Assembly (NCBI GenBank): GCA_944474755.1
Contig: OX104113.1
Span: 70,487,917 to 70,551,916 of the forward strand
Source: Limnoperna fortunei
Taxonomy: Eukaryota > Mollusca > Bivalvia > Mytilida > Modiolidae
Reading direction: 5' to 3'
DNA length: 64,000 nucleotides
The notes beneath the pieces are model-generated. The model saw only the letters and a program-made list of their open reading frames with translations, ran no database searches and was not told the origin of the DNA. The position numbers were made by a program, and so were the translations under genes. Below, piece by piece: positions 11,369 through 24,127 of this stretch. How positions within the stretch are numbered: position 1 is the stretch's first letter; each line of letters opens with the position of its first letter.

Positions 11369-14300
11369 ATGCCAAAATCTTTTTTGGTCAAAAATAAGAG
11401 AATCTGCACATTTTATACCCCTGAATATATGGAGCAAGCTTCTTCAAGCGCATTTCATATTGTTATGCCAAGAAATCCTGGTAAGTAAGATATATGTATC
11501 TTTTCTATTATTATTAAATATTTAATGCACAATAATTTAAAAAAAAAGGTTTTTTTTCATTCTTGATAAAAATTATAAGCTGATAAAAAATATATTTTTC
11601 GGGTTAAATAAAGTATTTCAGTGTCTTACTTAAAAAGTGTTATACAAAATAATACTATATTTATAAAATATCTAAATTTAAAACGGTGTGTAGTGTGTTT
11701 TAAGAAAGAATAAAAGCAGATTCTCAAAACGTATCTTTATTTTTTTCCTCAAGAAAATGTTGTCTTGTTTTTATTTGTTTGTTTTTTTTGTTCTTTGTAA
11801 TTCAAATTTAATAAAAAAACTATTTTAATTAATGTTATATTTATAAACTGACGTATAGAGTCAGTCATTGGTCTAATACTTACAAGTTATTTTAAGAATA
11901 GTGTACATATGTAAAATAAAGATTTTACCACTGATAAAATGCTAAAATGCGCTTTTCAAAATTCTTTTGATATAGAATATTAAAGGCTATTTGTCTTTAC
12001 TAGAATTGTGCATCTATTTTTTAACCAATCAGGTTATGATGTACATGTAACATGCAATGTACCTTCATTATCGTTAAAATCTTTCTTTAAGTGCTTTACC
12101 GGAAATGCCAACTATAACATTATAAATAACGAGGTCTTAATTTCTATACTAAAAACAAAATCCTTTGATCTGTTAACATAATATTATATAAAAATTCATA
12201 ATTCAAAAAACACAATTACACGATCGTCAAGTCTTCATTGTACAATATGCCACTAAGCACTTACTTAAACACACACACACACACACACACACAAACAAGA
12301 ATATTTCTATCCGAGACGTATACATGCGTTTATTCTGTCATTTATGTATACTCTTATATATACGTACAATTCCTTTACTGACAAGGAAATAATATGAATA
12401 AAATTGTTAGGTTTGTTTTGCCTTCTGTTCAGTTCGGATGTAATGTGGCTGAAAAAACATTTTACTTACGTTCAACATTTATAATTGTGTAAACAACTAT
12501 ATCATAGAACAGTCACACAGATTTTTTGTCTCATCGTATAATTTGACTTTCAGACACTGAATTATTAAACTATATAAATATACTTTCCTTTTCGCGTGTT
12601 TATACAGTTTTCTTTTTTTTTAAAAAGGTTGCACAGAAAATGGCTCAGACACCTGTCTGTCTACTTCCATTGAGACATTAAGAGACCGTTCACAAACTTC
12701 AAGCGAGGAAAAGTTCACGACTGTGGGCGGAAACTACACTGCCTTCCGACCTTGGATCCCTAAAAACCAGCTGTTTGCAGGTAAATTAACGTCATCTGCA
12801 GAGCCCTTTAAACGTTATCGTACCCGATTAATTGAATGAAACCCGACATTTTGTTGACATAGTATCGCCTTGAATGAGATGGAAGTTCTTCAATTAAATA
12901 TTGCGCTTTTCGCGTCGAAAATCAAATACATTCCAATTTAATACTATACAATTGGCAAGTGTGTTTCATCTGGCTTTTACAGGTGATCAAACGAACAGTT
13001 GTGTTTCACTTAATGTCATAACCAGTTCTTCGTTTGAGTAAAAGACAACAAGTCTATTTTCTAACGTATTTGATGCTCTTTTATGTAAAAAAACAGTACT
13101 GATTTCCAAAAAACAAAATCAAATTTCTTTTGATTAGATGACCGGGAAAATACTTCTTTAAACAGTTTTGACCTGTTTTATTTATAAACACGGTAGTCAG
13201 TTTTAATAACTAAAGACATAACAGAAATAATAAAATAATTAAATTATATAGTCTTCTTTGATCTAATACTGTGATAAATAAATTGTTATTTAAATAATAC
13301 TCAGACTTCTCCAAATTATTCTGTCATATGATTTGCTCACAGTATTTCAAAAAATATTTCAACAAGAATACCATTTTATTCCTCTAGCATAAAATTTATA
13401 TTTTAATTTTAGACGAGTCAAACAAAAATGGTGGTTTTATTCACCCAAGTTTCTTCAACCCCAATGCCATGTGTTTAGACTACCGGTACATCCTACAGAA
13501 TTTCTTGTTGTCATACAGTTACTTTGGTACATATCCATACCGGTACGGCTTACCATTAAACTTCACTATGCCGAATAAAAAAACGAATGAAGACGACAAA
13601 AGTAGTTCTTCAGACGAAGAGCACGTCAGTACGACCACAGACGGAACAGCATTCCAATGTCCTAAATGTACCAAACCTTTCACCACGCCTCACGGTCTTG
13701 AAGTTCATGTTCGACGAGCCCACAGTGGGTCCAGACCATTTGCTTGTGACATCTGCAACAAAACATTTGGTCATGCGTTAAGTCTTGATCAGCATAAAGG
13801 GGTCCACAACCAAGAACGAGTGTTTGAGTGTCGCCAGTGTGGGAAGTGTTTTAAGCGATCTTCAACCCTATCAACACATCTTTTAATACACAGCGACACC
13901 CGACCTTACCCTTGCCCTTACTGCGGAAAACGGTTCCATCAAAAATCGGACATGAAGAAACACACCTATATACACACAGGTATTTTATTTTTGTGTTTGT
14001 GTATTATATTTATTAGAGAATTTCTATATACATTTTTTTAATGAGGAACATTCATGAATTTATTATTTTTATTCGATTTTAATTAGCAACTTTTTATGGC
14101 TTTTTAATGTTTCTCATTTCGTCAACTATCATAACTTAGTATATCGGCAAACGTTGACTTTTACTGGAAATCATTGCAATAAATCCGTTTATATAATGTG
14201 AAATAAAAGGAATAGATGGAATATTTAACCACGTTTTTAAATAAAAATCTAAACCAAAACTGCATTCAATTGTCCAAACAAAAAGGTCAGCTTTTCATTA

Positions 14301-16473
14301 CCTTCCTGGTAAATCACATTTTAAATAAAAATTATATAAATTTATTTCATTATTTACTCTTTAATGCCATAATGTTTTAAATATTAATTGAAAGACTTGT
14401 ACTATTGTATCAATTTCTTAAGGATTTAATTAAAAACTACTAGTAGTACTTTAAACGATTTCGATATTGGCAAAATAATTAAAGTTAAAATTTTAACAAG
14501 GGAGGGTTTTGTACAAAAGTTTAAGCACTTTTTTACTAGTCATTTTCCAATAGACAAAAACTCAGAGACCCCCTTTTTACCTTTCATTATTAAAATTTGT
14601 AATCGCTTGACATTATAACAATCGTGACTTCAAAACATTTCATTGAACAAAATTGTTTAAATCATTTTCGTCCTGTTTTTACATTAATTCTCATTACAAA
14701 CTATAAGACAAATTCTTTTTTTTTGTTATGATAAGTAATTGATCAATAATTTTTAGTGAATGTGTTCCGAACTCCATTAAAAATCATTATTTTACTTATA
14801 CTGAATACGAGTGTCTACATATCAAGTAAGGAATTACGTGCTTTGATAAAAGCAATACACTTACAGCAAATAGTCGAAAATTAATTCATAAAATATTCAT
14901 AAATATACATTTATGGCAAAATGTATACGCTTCTGATAAATTGACAATTAAAGCATAGTTGAATTCCACGGTGGTACATTTGTGTACGATTTTTTAGTAT
15001 CGGTTCCAACTTCCGCATTTTATCACATTATTTTTCCCTTAAGGTGCCAGTTATTACCCAGTAATCTTGAATTGGATGGATTGATATTAAAGGTTAAAAT
15101 CATTACCCACGCCATCCCAACACCAAAAACGTCATGGAATCAGATTGTAGTCACGATTAATTCTATCAATGTTTCTAAAGAGGAAAGAAATATCTCGTTT
15201 CACTAGAAAATTCCAAATGTCAGACCTTCCCCCAATAGCCCTTCGATACATTATAGTGGTAATCGTCAAATCACATCCATATTTCCCATATGTCTGGGTT
15301 TCGAAATGTCAAATATTTTGATGTTGTAACATTCCATATCATATGCCATTGTTAGCATGCGCTATACCGAAAAGTGCAAGTCTCGGTAGAATACCAGATA
15401 TGTCGCATTAGCTGATCAGCAAATTACAGTAAAATGATTGGAAATAGAGATTTGTCAATCTTTTCTCACATTATGGTTATTCTTTATCGACCAGGTTTCT
15501 TTATAATTAATTACATCATTTAATTGTACAAAGGAAAGATAAGGCAAGCTGAATGCTATCGTCGTCAAATTTTATTTTATATCTTAAATGTGCTTATTGT
15601 TGTTTATTACACGAAATTTTATTTGTTTGTTCTATATTTCAAGAACATTTATTTAATTTAAAAGATTTTTTCGTTAGTTTTTGCAGAAATGGGTGAACAG
15701 TATTTCTGTACTTTAAAAAAACCCAAAATATTCTTTATATATATTTGTAGCATTAAATATTTTAATTTTTAAGATATGTTACAAAAAAAACAAACTTTGA
15801 AACACTGGTTCAATAACGATAACGTTCTTCTTTATTATTTTTGAATAAAATTCTGGAGAAATGAATGAAACAAATGAAGGCTACATTCGGTATACAGAAA
15901 GGCAACATTCGGAATACAGATTCAGTGACATACAATAATGATATGTTCAACAGTGGCGTAGACAAGCTGCAGCTTGGAATCCAACTCTTCCGCATCGTTT
16001 TTGCAACAACAGCAACAACAAAAAACGCAAACTATGATTCTGTTCCACCTAAATTTTGTTCAGAAAGAGATGTAATTTAATGTCGAATATGCTAAGTCTT
16101 TCGAGCTTCTGGTTTGATTCGCATATATCGGCAACATGCAAACCTCTCATCATGAAAAATGTTTCCTTCATTCAGACGCTAGTTACGCCGCTGAATTCAA
16201 ACTATATTCACAACGGTAATGGTATATTTTTTATTTACAGGTGAGAAGCCACACAAATGTCTACAGTGTGGAAAGGCTTTCAGTCAGTCCTCTAATCTGA
16301 TCACTCATAGTCGTAAACACACTGGATTTAAGCCATTCTCGTGTGATAAGTGTGGAAGGTCGTTCCAGAGGAAAGTCGATTTAAGAAGACACGTAGAGAC
16401 CCAACATACGGTTTCGTTTGACAGGCGCCTTCTTCAACCTCTTATTGTTCCGTTTCCGTTTAATAAGAAATGA
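11369..16473 (+). CDS. gfi1: Gfi1/Senseless-type zinc-finger transcriptional repressor, four exons
   Basis: Nuclear DNA-binding repressor. Coding exons: 11369-11480, 12628-12780, 13413-13979 and 16241-16473, all joined at phase-1 GT-AG introns. They give 354 codons, ending in TGA. The start [11 protein letters not shown] is a SNAG domain, the extreme N-terminal motif that recruits LSD1/CoREST-type corepressors in this family, and it fixes the start. Residues ~38-168 are a weakly conserved linker with an acidic, Ser-rich stretch ([10 protein letters not shown]). Six C2H2 fingers occupy residues 169-333. Fingers 3-6 contain the family signatures [50 protein letters not shown] and [10 protein letters not shown]. 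The last intron falls in the HTG/EKP linker between fingers 4 and 5. In animals the family controls sensory-neuron and blood-cell fate; that role here is inferred. The protein is shorter than the vertebrate and fly members because the linker is short. Confidence 0.95.
12270..12293. repeat. (CA)n microsatellite
   Basis: Twelve CA units inside intron 1 of gfi1. Confidence 0.95.
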
Positions 16474-18134
16474 CACTGTTGGTTGAACGTTCTGAGAATC
16501 AATCATATTTTGTTAAAGCTTTATTATATATTCACTTTAAACCAGTATATCGTACAAGTTACAATAACATTTCGTCAGGAATGATTCTAATATGGCGATT
16601 AAAAAGTGATAAATATCGACAGTGCGTCGTATTATTGTTAGTGCTAAGGTTTATTTTGTTATATTGAACTGACTAGTCAATCGGTGTGTTTGTATTTATA
16701 AATGTCATTGTGTTTGTTGGGTTTTTTTTTGTTGAACACTGTTAAACTGTACATGTATATGCATTTCATTAAAACGTTGTACAACATGTAATTAATTGTT
16801 TAAAGGACCAAATATGATTGATTGTGTTTCCAACTAATATTACAGACAAGAAGTGCCTGAAGCTAATAAACTAGTAGCCTCAGCAAATCGCTTGAATCTG
16901 CAACACAGTAGATTTCGAGTAGAGTACACCCTGTTTGAAATCGCGGAAGACATGACAGTGGATAATGACTGTTAAAGCTCTAAATTACAATAAGTATGCA
17001 CGAACCATTCACCCTTATTACCCTATTGTTAAGGTGAAACTGCATTCAAGTTTCTGCAAATGTTACGGTAGCTTGCAACAATACGGTTTGTTATACGTCG
17101 TGAGCATAATACAATTATTCCCTTTCATGTCGCTTGCAGTATTAAGACTTGTTTCAAGTTCTTCCTTGTAGTAGTAAATATTTCTTTTACTTTTATGCGT
17201 AAACAGCTTCTAACAAATTAAACCTATTTGCCATAAAAGTGTCAGAATTAAACAAATTAATGTGTTATCACTAATGATTAGTTGCTATGTCTATGATGAA
17301 CAGAATAAATAAGTTATTTGTAAGTCCTTTATTGAACAGAAATGCCAGGATGAAGGTTCTTTCCAGAAAGAACATGGTAAATATTTAAATTGTTAGATGA
17401 TGCTAAGAATTCGGACACGTATTGATTCTCATTAAAAGATAGTTAGACATAAACAGAAAGTTCTAAGGACGTATGGAATTCTACAAAAGTGCCAATTTAA
17501 TTTTGTTTACTCAAGTTGAGTTAAATCTCGTGTTTGAAGACAAAGATTGAATAAAACGATTTCTGATAACAATTTCTATCTTCACTCAATAAGGGGCGAC
17601 TTAAAAATTGTTTACATTACACATAACAAGAACAAGACAGTTCCGTGTATTTTTAATTAATGAATAATATATCAAAGAACCAAGAAAATAAAACATGGAG
17701 ACTATGAGAATATCTGTCCTGGAAATTGTCCGGTAATGAAAAACTTGTGTCTGTGTTTGTGTCTGTATAGGGTTTACCTGGTATGAGTACTATATGTAGA
17801 GGTTAAACACATAACAGTGTTTGAATTGAAAAAAAGGAAAAAAAAAGAAAAAGAGAAAGGTAAAACGGAAAACAAGACAATCGCATTACTAACGTTTCCA
17901 TGTCACCTTTTTTTTAAAAATTCATTTGAACCAGACAAATCAGCCATAACAAATGTATTCTGCGTCCTCGTCCCCTAAATGAAAACATCTAATTTTATTG
18001 CTTGTGTTAAGAATAAAAGTTTACAAAAAATAAATCTGAGAACAAAGGTTATAGATGCACTTTGTCTGATAATTCCATTTTTGACAATATACAATGCAAT
18101 TATTAATGGTATCGTTTGAGATATTTAAAAACCA
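16474..18134. other. gfi1 3' flank, no gene recognised
   Basis: Probably contains the 3' UTR. A canonical AATAAA occurs at 17304-17309 but the cleavage site is uncertain. ORFs at 16470 and 16965 lack any recognisable feature. Confidence 0.4.
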
Positions 18135-19149
18135 GGGGCCATGTCTTCGAAGATGTCTTAGGACTAAGACATGTTCTAAGACCATTTTAGGACAAATCTT
18201 TGTCCTAAGTCGTGTCACCGAAGATGTCGCAAGTTAGGACAAGTCCTAATTTTTATCCTAACTTTAGGACAACGAAATGTATGTCTTAAGATGGTCTTAG
18301 GATAGTCATAATTTTATGACAATCTTAGGATAGATTTAGGATAGATTTACCTCTGGAGGAGGTCCACCACCAGTTCTATTTTACTCCCTGCGAAATCGAG
18401 CCGCTTGCTTCTTTACGCTGCTAGTATATGTAGTCCACTTTTTTCGCAGCTCTTCAACTGTCCTTTGGTGCTCACTTGGACTTGCTGCATTAATTTTAAT
18501 ACAAATGCTTTCCCATAATTTCTTCTTGGAAGCGTTACTGGTAACATTTGAAAGTTTGCTAAATAGAACATGCTTATTCTTTTCAACTTCCTCTAATAAA
18601 ATGTGCAGTTCCGTTTCAGTAAAATTTGGACTTCTTTTCTTACTCATTTTAACAAATTGTGTAACCTGTTAAATGTCAGTCTTATTTATTTACATATAGT
18701 AAGTTGCAGCACGAAATCAGCGAAATCAACCATTGAACCAAAACAAAGAGTTCTTGCAGTCAAACCGGTTTTTATCTATTATATAAATTATCACTAAATT
18801 AAATCACATGAAAAGACATATAAAAGTGACATTTTATGTTTTCCTTTGTACCAATTTATTTCAAATAATTATATATTTATATATTTATTGATATATACAT
18901 GTTTATAAAACATGAATTTACGTTTATTAAGTGCAGTCTACATCGAAACTTTGTCAACACATCAAATTTCTAAATTAATAACACAAATAAAAATTCCACA
19001 TCTCTTGGGATAATACTTAAGACAGAGTTATGAAATCTTTGCTAGGATGGTCTTAGAATACCTTCGGTGTGAGGTCTGAGACACGTCCTAAGACGGTTCT
19101 AATTTATATCCTAAGACATGTCTTAGGATAGTTTCGAAGACATGGCCCC
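18135..19149. mobile_element. PIF/Harbinger-like non-autonomous element with Myb-like ORF
   Basis: Terminal inverted repeats GGGGCCATGTCTTCGAA are perfect over 17 bp (18135-18151 and 19133-19149). Both subterminal regions are packed with CTTAGGAC/GTCCTAAG motifs, direct and inverted, typical of transposase-binding subterminal repeats. The only ORF inside is the minus-strand Myb/SANT-like protein; no DDE nuclease is present. Harbinger elements encode a nuclease plus a Myb-like protein, so an element keeping only the latter fits that superfamily. No clear 3-bp TWA target duplication was seen. Confidence 0.7.
18381..18647 (-). CDS. Myb/SANT-like DNA-binding protein of the Harbinger-like element
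   Basis: The ORF encodes 88 aa, starting MSKKRSPNFTETELHILLEE. Trp residues are spaced as in Myb/SANT-like (NAIF1-type) domains: KKLWESICIKINA, then RTVEELRKKWTTY and VKKQAARFRRE. In transposons this protein binds the element ends and helps import the nuclease. The reading frame stops at TAA (18381-18383), but the same frame continues beyond it as NRTGGGPPPEVNLS. That Gly/Pro-rich run usually follows this domain in the family. The stop is therefore probably a nonsense mutation and the protein a C-terminal truncation, though the DNA-binding domain is complete. Confidence 0.7.
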   Translation of the reverse strand: MSKKRSPNFTETELHILLEEVEKNKHVLFSKLSNVTSNASKKKLWESICIKINAASPSEHQRTVEELRKKWTTYTSSVKKQAARFRRE

Positions 19150-20059
19150 AGATTCACCCCTTACGAATTTGTGTAAGTACCGGAAAAGGAAAATTTTCAC
19201 AAATTGGTCACTTTAATTTTACGAGTTAAACAAAACGTGAAAAAATGACAAGTAAATCTGATTCCGAAACTAAATAAATATCAATTGTTCTATAAAACAG
19301 TCTGAACTTAAATTTTCGTAAATATTTTCCACAAAGAAAGTAGAACAGACCGAAGAAAAAATATATAGATTCGGTCAAACCTATACAATTCAATACAATT
19401 TTAATCAAGCAATCCCAACAATGATTTTCTCTGTTCGTGATTTTTATTAATTAATGAGACGTTTTATAACAAGGTGTTATTGACAACACGTTAAGAGCTG
19501 TGTTTGCATTGTTACTCTCTTTGATTGACAGAACGGTGGGAAATTTAACAGGTGAGTTGAAAGTTAAAGAAAACTTCAATACATTCTAAATTACAGGTTT
19601 AGGATATTTACTAAAACGAAACTTCAATTGTTCGACATACAAACAATGAACAGACAATATTTACGTTTCTTTCGGCCAAATAATTGAAATTCAGAATTGA
19701 CAAATCGAGGTGTTAACCTTAAGATCAAATACAAATCTGATCAATGTAAAGATGAAATATAGGATTTAAATAATTCAAAAATTTAAAATCTCAAAATCTC
19801 GAGAGCCAGTTTGAATAGGGTGTTTTTCAAGACATTTTTGGCAAACAATAATTTTCGATACATATTTAAAAACTCATGAATAACAAATCTAAAACCATAT
19901 ACATGTGTAGTAATTTGAGTTATTGTTATGTCAAATAATTTTATAATTATGAATTAGAAGACATCCAGACGTTACAAAATCTAAGTAGAAAATTACAAAC
20001 GCATTATATGATATCATAACGTGACTATTTCCTTATCGGCAGGGTTATTGGTCTAAGGC
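19150..20059. other. No recognisable gene
   Basis: AT-rich intergenic DNA between the Harbinger-like element and the LINE 3' end. The only ORFs are short and featureless. Confidence 0.45.
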
Positions 20060-20079
20060 TTGCAGCTAGACAACTTTAT

Positions 20080-20986
20080 TGATTAACCTCAGACACAAAT
20101 GGTGTACAAGAGGACAAATTATATAAATATACAGAAATACAATAGTACACAAATACACATTTTCAAAATATTAGTACATAATACACCAAGCAGGTTAATA
20201 GCAACTTGGTAAGAGTTCTTAGGAATGATGTATACAGTTCGGTGTGACAATTAACCAGTAGCCCGATTAATTTGTGTTTTTGTGGGTTGTTAATAAAATA
20301 AAGTGGGAAACGTTTTCTGCGCATATTTAATATTTCTGCATTTTGACATATAAAAATATAATGGAATTCATCGCCAATTCCGCCTACATAGTTGACATAC
20401 TCTCTGTTCTCTTGGGATCCCGGTCCATCTACCCGTTTCTACTGGTAATTTAAAGTTGGAACATCTTAATTTTACAATTTTGTAAATATCGCACTTGTTA
20501 AGCCTTATAAAATATGGTACTAACTTAAATTCTTTTTTGAATTCAAAGTAAAATTCACTTCTGGATGACGTTAGCATTAGAAAACCATAATTGAATAAAC
20601 TGATCCTTAAGACGTTGTAATACAAGATTTTTAAGCAATGTTCTATTAACTGGAATTCGATCATTCCAGATAAAACTCAGACCGACATCATCTATGATAG
20701 ATTAAGTAAATGATATCCACTTGAACCTATCTGGATGTGTAGAGTACATAGAAAAAATGATTTTATACATGATAGAAGACAATTTAGTTCCATCTTGCAG
20801 AATACTGTTCCAGTACAGAATAAGTCTTCTCTTTATTAATATTTCCATTGGTAATCTACCTAGTTCACCATAAATCATGTAGTTTAGTGTACTACTTGTA
20901 ACCTTTAGTATTCGTTTACAGAATTGTAAATGGATTTTTTCTATATTATCTATATTTTCAAAGCCCCACACTTCAGACCCAAACAT
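20080..20986 (-). pseudogene. LINE ORF2 thumb and C-terminal domain
   Basis: Contains FGSEVWGFENIDNIEKIHLQF and YMIYGELGRLPMEILIKRR. After a frame break comes SNFKLPVETGRW...RVCQLC, then (after another shift) GDEFHYIFICQNAEI, a CCHC-like C-terminal motif. The same segment occurs in the copies at 30.4-31.2 and 60.9-61.2 kb, so it is a family hallmark. At least two frameshifts make it non-functional. Confidence 0.75.
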
Positions 20987-21096
20987 TAAGATTGGACCAA
21001 CTAATGTGTCAAATAGTTTTAGTTGTATGTCAATAAGAATGGCGATCTTTGTTATTTTCTTGTAAAGAGCAAATAAAGCCTATTGAGCATATTTAG

Positions 21097-21960
21097 TCAG
21101 CTTCTTTTTGGTTGACTAAAACTGCCATTAAAATTGAAAAGAACGCCTAAATAAGTATAGGAATCTACAATGTTTATCTCTTCTCCGTGAATTTTTAAGG
21201 CGTTTCGTGGTCTATATTTTCTTTTACAGAAAACTACAACTTTAGTTTTACTAATATTAACTTTTAACCGCCAATGTTTACAATACGTTTCAAAAACATT
21301 CAGAGAATTTTGTAATCCATCTGCCGTTTCTGACAGAAGTGCTGTATCATCAGCATATAATATAATAAACAACTTTAAATATAACTGTAATTCATCTTGA
21401 CAAAATATTGATATTTTCTCCAGGGATTTTACAATGTTTTCAGTAAAAAAAATCTTCCAGATCATTTAAGAACAAGGAGAATAAAAAGGGGGAAAGGTTT
21501 TCTCCTTGTTTGACACCAGCATATGATATATAAAAGTCAGAACATTCAGTACCGAGTCGTACACAGATTTTAATATTCTGATACATGTTAAAGATAACTC
21601 TAAAAATTTTGCCATTTATGTTTGATTTTATCAATTTTTGCCACAACCCAGTTCTCCATACAGTATCAAAAGCGCTTTTGAAATCAATAAAAGTGCAGAA
21701 CATTTTTTTACCCAAAGAAAAATAAATGTTTAATAATGAGTGAAGTACAAAAATATTATCTATTGTGGAATACCCTTTACGAAAACCTGCTTGAGCGTTA
21801 GAAATAAGATTAATCTGTTCCGAAAAATTATTAAGTCTGTTATTGATAATGCTGAAAATGTTTTGCTAAAACATGAATTTAATGTTATTCCACGATACAT
21901 GCTGGGGTCAATTTTAGAACCCTTATTCTATATATAGCTACCATAATCCCATTCAACCAT
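21097..21960 (-). pseudogene. LINE ORF2 reverse transcriptase domain
   Basis: In minus-strand order: DEWLNG and AQAGFRKGYSTIDNIF (about 21960-21740), FIDFKSAFDTVWRTGL and GVKQGENLSPFLFSLFLNDLE (21715-21440), then ILYADDTALLSETADGL with NISKTKVVVF (21465-21097). YADD is the catalytic motif of reverse transcriptases, with D of FIDF as the first catalytic Asp. The blocks lie in different frames, so the gene is inactive although the catalytic residues survive. Confidence 0.85.
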
Positions 21961-22426
21961 TCATCTGGTATTATTCCTGTGTCTTAGATAATATTAAATA
22001 GTTTAAAATAAATTGGCATCAAATCCTCAAGTGTATTTTTGATGTATTCATTCACAATATTATCCGTTCCAAAAGCTTTCCCATTTTTCAAATTTTAAAA
22101 CTACTTTTCGAATTTCAATTTCAGATATCGGGCTATTCAATAGATTTTCGGTTTCTTCGTTTATATTTTCAGTATCAAAGTTGAAAACTTCATCGTTTTC
22201 TGACTCATCGGCTTCATCAATTTCTTTAAAATGTTCATATAGTGTTTGAAGGGATATTTCTGAACTGTCATGTTTTGTCTTATTTATCTTATTTAAAATT
22301 TTTCATAATTGCTTTGTGTCTTTTTTAGAAAAATTACGAAGTTCGTTTGCGGATCTCTTTTGGTAGTCAGTATATGCTTGATTTAAATGAAATTTATGCA
22401 CTCTACTAGCACGTTTCAGGCGTAGT

Positions 22427-23303
22427 CTATTCTCTGCGGTTTTTTTTAATAAAACTATATCTCTTTCTTGCTTTGTGAACTTTTTTTCTTGATTTAGCGC
22501 ATTGTCTGTTATACCATGGTTTGGAATCATCGTGTTTAAAAAATGGTTTACGGGTTCGAATTTGACCAAAAGAATCGGTAGCTGCGTTAACAAAATTTTT
22601 CCCAATATCACCAACAATGGCGTTTAGTTCGACCCGTGATATATTTCCCTCAATAAATAATGCCTCAAGCTTAAACATAATATTTGCAAGAGTTCCGACA
22701 GAGTCTTCGTGCACTATATTTCTAAACTCGAATTTCTTATCGATATTCCATTTACGGTAACCACGATTAATATATTCATTACGTTTACTTGAGGAGATGT
22801 TGCCTTGATTTTTTGTACAGAATCTAAATCCTATCATACAATTACAATCAGAAAATAATGGCATGAACTCCACAATTTCAAAATTAACTATTGATGGAAA
22901 CAGACCAAAAGATAAAATAAGATAATCAACTACACTTGAATCCATGCATGTTTTCCTCCCAATTTCCTTATCTAAACCAATTCTGGAATTAGCTATATAC
23001 AGATTGTTCTTTTTGCAAAATTCTAAAAGTCTGCTACCGTAGTTATTTTGATCACCAAGGGTATGCCATTTTCTAACAGTATTTTTATAGTCATACAGAT
23101 ATTCAAGTATGTCGCCGTCGGCATCTAGATCAAATAAATTAACAATAGTTTTATCAGGTACAATACAATCAGATAGGTTTCCTGTTTTTTCGTTAAAGTC
23201 ACCCGCTAGTGCGACATGATAATATTCTAATTTAGTTAATTGTAATAAATCGTTTTCTATTTCACAAAAAGCTTCAAGATTTGAATATTTTGAGTTTTCC
23301 GGT

Positions 23304-23345
<42 letters not shown>

Positions 23346-23640
23346 ACCAAAGAGAACATCTGCATTGACTGATAGGATATCTTTTGATATTTGAAACCAA
23401 AGGACAAATTCACTATCAGTTTGCAAAAATTTCAGAGAATGCTTTAAATGCTTTTTATAAATCACCACAACTCCAACTGACGCTCTTTTAATTTTTTTCT
23501 ATTTTTTTGTAACATATTCATAATCAGTAAGTAACTTCTATCTCTCAGCTTTGTTTCAACAAAAATACTTACACAACATCTCAGTAAAATCAGGTGATAA
23601 TAATCTGGTTTTTAGGCCACATACATTTAAAAAACAACAT
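22427..23640 (-). pseudogene. LINE ORF2 endonuclease domain with (TA)n interruption
   Basis: The exonuclease-endonuclease-phosphatase fold is recognisable from LAGDFNEKTG, FCKKNNLYIANSRIG and MDSSVVDYLI. The terminal SDH motif is degraded to SDC. The strand before PPENSKY has been expanded into a (YI)n run by the microsatellite at 23306-23343. The frame upstream of it (VLFGCIYI) differs from the frame downstream. A basic linker toward the reverse transcriptase follows to ~22430. Confidence 0.8.
23306..23343. repeat. (TA)19 microsatellite inside the LINE endonuclease
   Basis: A pure 38-bp TA run sits where related LINEs encode the short I-Y-I-P-P strand of the endonuclease. Confidence 0.95.
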
Positions 23641-23641
23641 T

Positions 23642-24127
23642 TTAAATCAATATTTTTACAGTTAAATACGGTTTTATTGTCAAGTAACTTTGATGAACCC
23701 CTTGCACCGTGTCCCTAATTTCGGATGCTATGCCCAGCTTTATACTGTTGCGGGGCGGCCCTTGTCTCTGTCTTTTACTCGGCGGAGTTATTGTTGGGGA
23801 CGGATTCTTTGGGGAAGTCTGGTGGTTAACGCCATTTTTCGTCACACTTGGAACAGCAGTCTCTTCTTGTGTAGAATGTGGCTCGAACATGACATTGTCA
23901 ATATAAAGTTTATCTCGAACCATTACTACATGTTTTTTGTCGAGTTTTGCCTGTTTCATAATGGGGTAAAGCTGCTTTCTACGTTGTTCAATTTCATACG
24001 GAAACTGTTCATTGATGCCGTAGGGTTTGCCTCTAAGCCTGTGGGCGCAGCTAAGGACGACTTCTAAGTCTTTACAATAGAAAAATCGTGCCACTATAGG
24101 AGGTCTCCTACTATCACTATTCGGCAC
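23642..24127 (-). pseudogene. LINE ORF1-like protein fragment
   Basis: The 161-aa ORF begins with RPPIVARFFYCKDLEVVLSC, then AHRLRGKPYGINEQFPYEIE and RRKQLYPIMKQAK. This is the RNA-binding/C-terminal domain pattern of LINE ORF1 proteins (chaperone that coats the element RNA). A Pro- and Ser-rich tail follows (PKNPSPTITPPSKRQRQGPP). It sits directly 5' of the endonuclease on the same strand, as expected for a two-ORF LINE. The N-terminal coiled coil is not clear, and upstream sequence to ~24250 is only partly open. Confidence 0.7.

Noticed and set aside
13587..13781. Overlapping ORF in gfi1 exon 3
   Set aside because: Out-of-frame shadow of the zinc-finger coding sequence.
23274..23468. Hydrophobic YIYIYI segment as a membrane protein
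   Set aside because: It is the translation of the (TA)n microsatellite inside a LINE.
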